This document shows positions 6,487 to 15,000 of a stretch of DNA of 64,000 nucleotides, one piece after another. The position numbers were made by a program, and so were the translations under genes. Under the pieces are notes generated by a model, which ran no database searches, had not been told where the DNA came from, and worked only from the letters and a program-made list of their open reading frames with translations. The stretch lies in the NCBI RefSeq assembly GCF_042159835.1, contig NZ_JBBVGT010000002.1:1860001-1924000 (forward strand). Reading direction: 5' to 3'. The DNA is from Albibacterium profundi. Its GTDB lineage: Bacteria; Bacteroidota; Bacteroidia; Sphingobacteriales; Sphingobacteriaceae. Each line of letters opens with the position of its first letter. The stretch's first letter is position 1.

Positions 6487-9400
6487 ATGATTAATAACGA
6501 TGGTGCATTGTCGTTTGATGCGATGATCAAAGATAGCCAGTTCAATAAGTCCATAATGGAAATGGAACGTAGGATCAGGGGCTTATCTGATTCTACAGTG
6601 AAGGAAACGAGTAATATGGATAAGTCGTTCCAACGGCTTTCCATTGCTATTGCCGGTTATTTTTCTGCTGATGCTATTGCCGGTTTTGTAACCCAAATGA
6701 CAACGATCAGAGGTGAATTCCAACAGTTGGAGATCGCTTTTGAAACTATGTTAGGCAGCAAGGAAAAGGCTGATCAATTAATGGCACAAGTCATTGATCT
6801 AGCTGCTAAAACGCCTTTTGGTCTTCAGGATGCAGCACAAGGTGCAAAACAGTTATTAGCTTACGGTACGGCTTCAGAAGACGTGATTGATACGCTTACA
6901 CGTTTAGGTGATATTGCTTCAGGTCTTTCGGTACCTATGAACGATTTGGTGTATCTATACGGTACGACAATGACGCAAGGGCGTTTGTACACACAAGACC
7001 TGAACCAGTTTACGGGCCGTGGTATCCCAATGATCAAGGAGCTTGCAAAACAATTCGGCGTCGCTGAAAACGAGGTTAAAGGCTTAGTTGAAGCCGGAAA
7101 AGTCGGATTCCCTGAAGTCGAAAAGGTTATTCAGAACCTTACCAATGAAGGCGGTATGTTTGCCGGTCTGATGGAAAAGCAATCAGCATCATTAACGGGG
7201 CTTATTGCGCAATTCCAGGACGCTGTTGAAGTCATGTTCAATGATCTTGGTGAAAGTCAGGAAGGCTTTTTGGCTGATGCTATATTGACAGCGACGGCAT
7301 CCGTTGAGAACTATGAAAAGATATTGGATGTACTGAAGGTTATCATCTTAACTTTTGGTGCTTACAAAGCTGCTGTTATTGCCGCTTCTGTTGCTCAAAC
7401 CGTATTCGCAGCTTCTTCTAAAGGCGTTACCGTTGGGTTAAGGCTTCAGTATGCTGCATTGGTTCTTGCTGAAGGTGCTCAAAAGCTTCTAAACAGAACT
7501 ATGCTTGCTAATCCTTATGTTTTAGCAGCGACGTTGTTAGTTGGTTTAGTGACTTCATTGCGTGCCTTTTCAAAAACGGCTTCAGCTGCCGAAAAATCAC
7601 AAGAATCGTTATCTAATGCGATGAAACGTGCGGATGAAGCCGCTACATCGGAGATCAGCAAAATCAAAATACTTCAGGAACAAATAAACAATGAAAGCTT
7701 ATCTAGGCAAACACGAAATGAAAAGCTTCAGGAACTCATAAAGCTTTCACCTGAATATCTAAATACGCTAACGCTTGACAGTGCCAAAACAGAAGAAGGA
7801 ACCAAAGCGATAAATGGGTATATCGAAGCCCTAAAGCGAAAATTACAATTGCAGGAACTTGAAACTGAATTGCAGGAAAGTCTTCAGCGTGAACTTGATG
7901 CTGAAAACATGGAAAATTCAGCGACTATCTACGATCAGTTCACCAATGCCTTACTGAATTTCAATAACGAAAGTGGGAGAATGATTGCGGATGCAAAAGA
8001 CCGTGTAAAAGCCAATCGCAATGTGGTCCAGTCTGAAAAGGAAGTTCAAAAATCGATAATGGAACGGATCAATGCTATTACCGAAAGTGGTGAAGCTTCC
8101 AAGACAGAAAACGAAGAAACGCAAAAAGCAGTTATCAAGAATGTCGCTTATTACGATGAAGAAATAGCTGCTTTAAAGAAAAAACAGAAAGAACAATCTA
8201 AAACGGCTGAAGAATACAAGAAGTTCCAAGCCGAAATAAACCAACTTGAAAAGGAACGTGAAGCAATCACCGGTGAAGCTGCTGCCAAACAGGCTAAAAA
8301 GGACGCCAATACGAAGAAAAAGACCTTTGATGAAGAGTTGGAATATAAGAAAAAGCAGTACGAACTTTACTATAAATGGGTTAGTTACGTTGGCAAAAAT
8401 GCTGCTGACAAGGAATTTGAAGACCTTCTAAAACGTGGAAAATCTTACTCTGAATATCTTAAATCACAGATACAGGCTTTAGAACCCAAAGTCCTGAACC
8501 AAACAGCAACGCAGGAAGAAAGGAAACAGTATTCATCTTTAAATATTCAGTATGATGATATCACGGGCGCAAAATCGGCAATGGATGTTTTCAAAGAATC
8601 TATTTCCGATGCGAAAAATGAAGCACAAACACTTATTGAATACCTGGATAAACTCAAGGAGATCAAGGAAGATCTTGGTGAATCGGACGGGTTACTAGGT
8701 GATGATCTGAACGAAGCCACACGGATCATTTCAGAAGAAGAAACCGACACGGATAAACAGATTCAGGATGATCTATTGGAGCGTTACCGGTCTTATGAAC
8801 AAAAACGCCTTGATATTGCTGCTGACTATGACAGGCAGATAACGTACATGCGTTCGATAGGAGAAGAAGAACGTGCGAAAATTGCTGAAAAGGAACGTGA
8901 TAAGCTTATTTCTTCTATATCTGTTGACGAAATGATGAACGATGATTCTTGGAAGAACCTTTTCGGGAACTTGGATGAATTGACCGTTCAGCAGATCGAC
9001 ACGCTTATTAAAGAGATCGAAGATAAGTTTGAATCTCTTTCGGTTCATTTTGATCCTATAGACCTGAATGCAATCCGGGATAAGCTGAATGAAGCAAGGG
9101 ATATAATTCTTAAAGATAACCCATTCAAGGCAGTAGGTGAAGCTATCAAAGGGGTGTTTAATGAAGGTTCTGAAAATGCAGGTAAAAGTGCCGATCAGAT
9201 CAAAAAGGACTGGAAGGACCTTGCTACATCTACTGAAGCCGCTTTTGATTTTGTAACTAATGCTATTTCATCTGCTGAATTCCTGAAAGATGCGATCGGT
9301 GAAGTCGGATCGACGGCAATCGCTTCTTTGTCTTCAGTTGCGGCCGTATCAATATCCGTTGCGGCGGCAATCAAAACAGCCGAAAAAGCATCTGTTATCC

Positions 9401-10365
9401 TTGCTATCGTTCAAGCTGCTTTGGTTGCGGTCCAAGCGATTGCCAATGTCTTCAAATCGGTATTCCAAAGGCATGACAGGAAACTGCAAAAGCAGATCGA
9501 TCAACACAAGTCAGCAGTTGAAGATCTTGAATTGGCGTACCAAGGTCTTGACAGAGCGATAAATCAGGCCCTTGGCAGCGATATATATAGAAAGCAGCAA
9601 CAAGCTATCGATAATCTTGAACAACAGCGTAGAGCCGTTATAATGGCTCAACAGGCTGAACGGGATAAGAAGAAATCTGATAGCGATAAGCTTCGTGAAT
9701 ACGATGCACAATTGATCGGCATTAACAACAGGATCGAAGATATTACGAAAGATATTTCCGCTTCCATCCTTCAGACCGATGCTAAGCAGTTTTCGGACCA
9801 GTTAGCCGATGCGATTGTAAGTGCATACAGCAAAGGTGAAGACGCTGCTAAGGCATTCGAAGAAGTTTCAAGGAACGTTATGCAGAATGCCGTAAAAAAT
9901 GCACTGAAGCTTCAGTTTCTAGAAAAACCTATACAAAAAGCAATCGAACAATTACAGAACGACATGGGTTCGTTTGCTTCTGATGGCTCGTTCGTGTTCG
10001 ATGGTCTTTCAAAATCCGAACAACAGAAATTCAAGGATACAGTAGCAAATATAGGTAGTGGCTTTGGTGAAGCCCTGAAGTTATATGATGATCTTTTCAA
10101 GGAATTGGACTTAGGTGCAAGCGATCCGTTCAACGCACTTGAAGGCAGTATTAAGGGTATTACTGAAGAAACCGCTAGCATATTGGCAGGGAATACGAAT
10201 GCTATCCGTGTCAATCAGATGGAAGCGATCAGCCTGATCAGGCAACAACTGATGTATATGCTTGAAATAGCTACCAACACACGTTATAACAAGCATTTAG
10301 AGAGTATAGATAAGAAATTGGATAAACTGGGTTCAAACCCTTTGGATGCAAAAGGGGTGCTTTAA
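6487..10365 (+). CDS. Tail tape measure protein
   Basis: A 1292-residue protein. Residues about 60-245 are a recognisable tape-measure N-terminal domain (TIGR02675-like), including AAKTPFGLQDAAQGAKQLLA and GRLYTQDLNQFTGRGIPM. Hydrophobic segments lie at about residues 275-360 and again at about 935-985, with long charged coiled-coil stretches between and after them. It sets tail length and is expelled into the host at infection. Using the usual 0.15 nm per residue, the tail would be on the order of 190 nm (inference). It follows the chaperone pair directly, as in lambda-type phages. Confidence 0.9.
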   Translation: MINNDGALSFDAMIKDSQFNKSIMEMERRIRGLSDSTVKETSNMDKSFQRLSIAIAGYFSADAIAGFVTQMTTIRGEFQQLEIAFETMLGSKEKADQLMAQVIDLAAKTPFGLQDAAQGAKQLLAYGTASEDVIDTLTRLGDIASGLSVPMNDLVYLYGTTMTQGRLYTQDLNQFTGRGIPMIKELAKQFGVAENEVKGLVEAGKVGFPEVEKVIQNLTNEGGMFAGLMEKQSASLTGLIAQFQDAVEVMFNDLGESQEGFLADAILTATASVENYEKILDVLKVIILTFGAYKAAVIAASVAQTVFAASSKGVTVGLRLQYAALVLAEGAQKLLNRTMLANPYVLAATLLVGLVTSLRAFSKTASAAEKSQESLSNAMKRADEAATSEISKIKILQEQINNESLSRQTRNEKLQELIKLSPEYLNTLTLDSAKTEEGTKAINGYIEALKRKLQLQELETELQESLQRELDAENMENSATIYDQFTNALLNFNNESGRMIADAKDRVKANRNVVQSEKEVQKSIMERINAITESGEASKTENEETQKAVIKNVAYYDEEIAALKKKQKEQSKTAEEYKKFQAEINQLEKEREAITGEAAAKQAKKDANTKKKTFDEELEYKKKQYELYYKWVSYVGKNAADKEFEDLLKRGKSYSEYLKSQIQALEPKVLNQTATQEERKQYSSLNIQYDDITGAKSAMDVFKESISDAKNEAQTLIEYLDKLKEIKEDLGESDGLLGDDLNEATRIISEEETDTDKQIQDDLLERYRSYEQKRLDIAADYDRQITYMRSIGEEERAKIAEKERDKLISSISVDEMMNDDSWKNLFGNLDELTVQQIDTLIKEIEDKFESLSVHFDPIDLNAIRDKLNEARDIILKDNPFKAVGEAIKGVFNEGSENAGKSADQIKKDWKDLATSTEAAFDFVTNAISSAEFLKDAIGEVGSTAIASLSSVAAVSISVAAAIKTAEKASVILAIVQAALVAVQAIANVFKSVFQRHDRKLQKQIDQHKSAVEDLELAYQGLDRAINQALGSDIYRKQQQAIDNLEQQRRAVIMAQQAERDKKKSDSDKLREYDAQLIGINNRIEDITKDISASILQTDAKQFSDQLADAIVSAYSKGEDAAKAFEEVSRNVMQNAVKNALKLQFLEKPIQKAIEQLQNDMGSFASDGSFVFDGLSKSEQQKFKDTVANIGSGFGEALKLYDDLFKELDLGASDPFNALEGSIKGITEETASILAGNTNAIRVNQMEAISLIRQQLMYMLEIATNTRYNKHLESIDKKLDKLGSNPLDAKGVL

Positions 10366-10375
10366 AACTTGTGAT

Positions 10376-10888
10376 ATGAAGATCAATAAGGAATTAGCTG
10401 CAAAAGCTCGAAAATTAGATATCTGCAAGCCGTGGCTTCAGATGCTGAAGGAAGCAAAAGACAAGCATTCACTGATGAAGATGTTCGTTAAGGGAATCGA
10501 TTTTTGTTTAGCCAACAATTTCCCTTCAGTAGAATACTTGGAAAAGCACGGTCAAGAAGTCACAGATGAATACGGCGTTCATGTTAACAAGACGGTTAAA
10601 AAAACCGATTCACCGTTCACCGTCCTATTGGGAGAATCAAAAGCGGAATTGACCAACAACGGATTTTCATTTTCGCAAATATTCATCAAGCATGATTCTA
10701 TAGTCGACATTACAGCAACTGGCAACAGCTTGACTATTGTCGATGTGTTTGATGATTCCGTTCTTATCGGTACCGTGTCTGATTCGGCTACAATGGTGAT
10801 ATATAAATACGGAAACCCACGTGTAGACATCCTGAAGTCAGGAAATGCAACATTGAAAATAATTGATAAACAAAGAAAAACTTACTGA
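10376..10888 (+). CDS. Phage tail-module protein of unknown function
   Basis: A 170-residue protein starting MKINKELAAKARKLDICKPW. I preferred this ATG to one 30 bases upstream inside the tape measure gene because the downstream form matches the start of similar proteins I recall from Bacteroidota phages. The N-terminal 60 residues are helical and basic. The C-terminal half (about 85-170) is a repetitive beta pattern with spaced DSI, DSV and DSA turns, suggesting a small beta-solenoid. It lies between the tape measure and the distal tail protein and is probably a tail accessory. No known domain was identified. Confidence 0.6.
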   Translation: MKINKELAAKARKLDICKPWLQMLKEAKDKHSLMKMFVKGIDFCLANNFPSVEYLEKHGQEVTDEYGVHVNKTVKKTDSPFTVLLGESKAELTNNGFSFSQIFIKHDSIVDITATGNSLTIVDVFDDSVLIGTVSDSATMVIYKYGNPRVDILKSGNATLKIIDKQRKTY

Positions 10889-10890
10889 TC

Positions 10891-12099
10891 ATGGCAGATA
10901 ACATAATACTGAACATTCCATTCGATGAACCTTCAGGCTCTGAAATAGCCTATGATTTTTCAGAAAACAGAGCGGATGCGATTGTCGAAAATGCAACCTT
11001 CGTTCCGGGCCGTGAAGGTAATGCGATACGTTTTACCGGTAATGGAACGGCTGAAAGTCCACAAGTATTTATTTTGGACGATGAATTCACAATTACTTTT
11101 TGGGTAAAACCGTTGCGTACTGAAGGAAATTCCGATCCAAAGGAATTAACCGTACTCTTCGCGTTTGCCGGTGTAGATCAATACATCGAATATAGCTTTC
11201 CGGTACTAAGCGGTGCATGGACATTCATAGCGATAACACGATCACTGGAAGAAGTTCGTATCTATTCAGACCTGAATCCCGTTGAATCATTGGCTATCCC
11301 GGAAGCCTTTGGTGCCTTGCAAGGCTATTCAGTTCTTCAGGATTATTACGGTGCCGATTATGGCTATGCAGATGTATACGATCTTCGTGCATTTAATGCC
11401 GTACTGGGTATAAACGATCTAAGCGAGATCCGTGTAAATAAAAGTGATGTTTCTTATATACTGGATAATATCGACCTGAACGCATGGGATATTTTTGTTT
11501 CTTCTTCTGAAGGGATAATTGACGGTTTACGGATGAAACAGCCTTTCGGCGTTGAATGGTCTGATGAACACGGTGAAACGATCGATTTGAGTAGACCACG
11601 TTTTGACGTTCGTGAAATAGTACTTAGTTGCTTCATGAAAGCTGAAGGAAAACAGGCTTTTTTAGTAAAATCACAGAACTTTTTGGCGCAATTCAGAAAG
11701 CCGGGAACTAAACGTCTTGTGATCAATGCACATCCTACCAAGCCACTTGTGTACGAAGTGTATATGAAAGATGGTTTGTCAATCGATAAAACTTGGAACA
11801 ATGAATTGATGGTAGGTACTTTCCAGTTAAGGTTAAGGGAGCCGGAACCTGTTAAGCGTGTTCTTATGCATGTGCGTAACTCTACAGCAACGAAAACGGT
11901 TACGATTACCTTTTCATCAAACAAGATGCTTAATTTCTATTGGGGTGATGGCACGAAAACGTTAGATGTTTCCGGAACGGATAAGACGATTACGCATGAT
12001 TATGCCGATGATGGTGAGTATCATATCATCATTGCCGGTGTGATCGAAGATATTACCCATTTCACCACAAACGCAATTATTGTATGGAACAATTTGTAA
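10891..12099 (+). CDS. Distal tail protein with lectin-like (LamG) N-terminal domain and PKD-like C-terminus
   Basis: A 402-residue protein. Residues 1-175 resemble a concanavalin/LamG fold, with strand motifs such as NAIRFTGNG, FTITFWVKP and WTFIAITRS. The middle region (about 200-325) is of distal tail (Dit)-like type, with ARFKPG-like turns and FQLRLREPEPVKRVLMHV. Residues 330-400 contain FYWGDG and DYADDGEYHIIIAG, the PKD-domain pattern. It overlaps the tip gene start by 16 bases. It probably forms the ring joining tube to tip and may carry sugar-binding modules for host contact. Confidence 0.65.
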   Translation: MADNIILNIPFDEPSGSEIAYDFSENRADAIVENATFVPGREGNAIRFTGNGTAESPQVFILDDEFTITFWVKPLRTEGNSDPKELTVLFAFAGVDQYIEYSFPVLSGAWTFIAITRSLEEVRIYSDLNPVESLAIPEAFGALQGYSVLQDYYGADYGYADVYDLRAFNAVLGINDLSEIRVNKSDVSYILDNIDLNAWDIFVSSSEGIIDGLRMKQPFGVEWSDEHGETIDLSRPRFDVREIVLSCFMKAEGKQAFLVKSQNFLAQFRKPGTKRLVINAHPTKPLVYEVYMKDGLSIDKTWNNELMVGTFQLRLREPEPVKRVLMHVRNSTATKTVTITFSSNKMLNFYWGDGTKTLDVSGTDKTITHDYADDGEYHIIIAGVIEDITHFTTNAIIVWNNL

Positions 12100-15000
12100 T
12101 AAGGAAAAGATCAGGTTTGGAAGTTCCTTTGGTGAAACGTTCACCTTTGTCAGCAGTTACCAGTGCCGAACAACGAACCGAGCTTTTAAGTGAAGATATT
12201 GTCGCTTTATCCGTTCAGAGCGTTGAGCCTATTGATGTTTCGGTAAGCGATACCTTGCATGTTTTCGGAAAATTATACAGGATTAACAAAACGCCTTCAG
12301 AAACCAAGGCACCGAACGGGTTCACCTACAATATTACGCTTGAATCGATCATGTACGATCTGAAGCGGCCGCAATGGTTTTTGCCGCCAACGGTCGGGTT
12401 TTCTTCTACTGGTGATGAACCATTGACAGCAGATTTAAAGGGTTTTGCTGATGTCCTTATCTACAATGCTAACCGTGTTCTTGGAGAAGGAACCTGGGTT
12501 TTAGGTGAATTCCCTTCAGGAACTGAAATAAAAACGCTTTCTTTTCCCGGTGAAAAGTTATTGAGCGTACTGCAAAAGCTATGTGATGAATATAGTATCG
12601 AATTTGATATTGTTAGCACGGTCGATAACATCAACACGCTTCACTTCAGAAAAGTCGGTAACATCCTTACAGACACTTTTGAATATGGAAAGGGCAATGA
12701 ACTCTATACGCTTCAGAGAGACAAAACAACCGATTCTTTGCCCGTTACACGCTTGTATGCCTTTGGATCGACAAAGAACCTAAAATCGGGTTATCGAAAT
12801 TTTTCAAGTAGGTTACGACTTTCCGTTAATGCTGAATCCTATGTGCAAGATGAATCAATAGTTGATCCTGAAGCTGAAATAATCGAAGCCACGGAAATAT
12901 TTGAAGACATATTTCCTGAAAGGACGGGCGTTGTTACCGATCTGGTGAACGGTGATCTTAATTCTTTCATTGATTCAGGCATGGACTTCGATCTGAACGA
13001 AAAGGATGCGAACGGCACGAAATGGCTGATCCCTGATACAGCAGCTATCATTTCATTTGTCAGTGGAAATTTGGCAGGATATGAATTTGAAGTTCAGGAA
13101 GGTGGTTATAACCATACGACAAAAACATTCTCGATCATTCCTTTCAAGGATGAACGGGGGCAAATGTTTCCGGATCCTAATTCAGCCGCTTTCCGTATCA
13201 ATGTTGGGGATAAATACAAAATATTGAACATCAACATGCCTGACAGCTATGTTGAAGATGCTGAACAACGGCTATACGATAAAGCTATTGAACGTTTATC
13301 CGAGTTGGTAAAAAGAAAGGTTCAATACTCTTTGATCCTGAACGAAATGTTCTTCAGGGATGTTCAGGACTTCGTAACCGTCAATTACTTCCATGTTGGC
13401 GATTATATCACGATCATAGACAATGATCTGAACGTAAACGAATCCATACGGATAACTTCTTTCACACGGGATCTTTTGCGCCCTTATCGATATACCCTTA
13501 CCGTGTCGGAATCGTTCGACATCCGGATACTGTATGAATTGATCAAGGATAACAAAGCCGTTAAAGACGTTATTGTACGCAATCAGCTTTCCGATCCTGC
13601 TAGGTCAAGAAGGAACTGGCGGACCACAACCGAACTGACTTCGATGCTTGATGCAGTAAAAGCCGAAATGTTGCTTATCTATGTTGAAGGCGGTTCTTAC
13701 AGTTCTGATATCGTAGCGGAAACCAATGCAGATGGTGATGCGAATAAATTCCGTACTTCACCTGGAACCGTTCAGCACAATGAGTATATCGAAAACGGGG
13801 GGCTTTGGAGCGTTTCCGCTTTTGAAGGTACCATGTCGCAAAACGTACCGTATTACGTCTATATAAAAGCTTCAAGGGTAAACAGTAGTGCAACGATAGT
13901 GCTTTCCACTACAAGGATATCCGTTGAAGAAGATCCTTCCTTTTACCATTTCCCATACGGTATACTTTCGTCTGTTTTTGATGGTGCAAGGGTTTTATCA
14001 TCGACAAAGGGGTACACACGTATAACCGGTAACAATATCCATACTGGAAGGATCACATCGAATGACGGGTTGATGTGGATCGATCTTGATACCGGTGAAA
14101 TCCGTGGTACGTTCCGTTTCACTTCAGGAAAAAGCGTTGAAGAAGCAATCACTGACAGTGAAGGCAATGCTATCGATGCTGCAAAGGATTATACGGACAC
14201 ACAAAAAGAAGCGATCGATTTAGAGATATCAGGGCTTAATACTTCGTTGAACAACCTTGATGAATATATAGACGGCACGTTTTCCGATAATATCATTGAA
14301 GAAAGTGAGGCGATTGCGATAGAAAAGTACCTCAATTCATTGAATGCTGAAAAATCGGCAATAGACAATAGGTATAATGCAATTTACGGTGATGCTTCAC
14401 TTAGCGGTTCGGCAAAATCAAACCTATCCAGCGCAAAAGGTGTTTTTGATACAGACCATAACAACCTTATTGGGTCGATAGAGCAAGCTATATTTGACAG
14501 GAAAACCACGCAAGCAGAAAAGGCGGATGTTGATGCACATTTCGACATCTACAAGGCATCATTAGCTATACTGAATACACGACTTGAAGAAGCTATTAAC
14601 TTTATCGCACAGGCGAAAGCAAATACGGCTGAAACAAATGCTAAAGCAGTAGCGAATGCAGCCCAACAGGCGGCTGATGAAGCACAGGAAGACGCAAATA
14701 TAGCAAACTCATTACTGTCTGATATTTCTAACGATTCCAAATTAACGGCTTCGGAAAAAACACAGGTTAAATTAGAATGGGATTCTATTGTAATTGAAAA
14801 GACACAAATCGCCAATCAGGCAATCAATTATGGTGTATCAAAATCAACCTATGAAAGTAGGTATGCTATATTGAACACGTATATAAGCCCGATTTTATCC
14901 AACCTCAACACAACGACAGATATAACAAGGTCGACATTTAGAACCAACTTTGCAAACTACTATGCAGCTCGTGAAGAACTTCTAAAATCCATCAGCGATA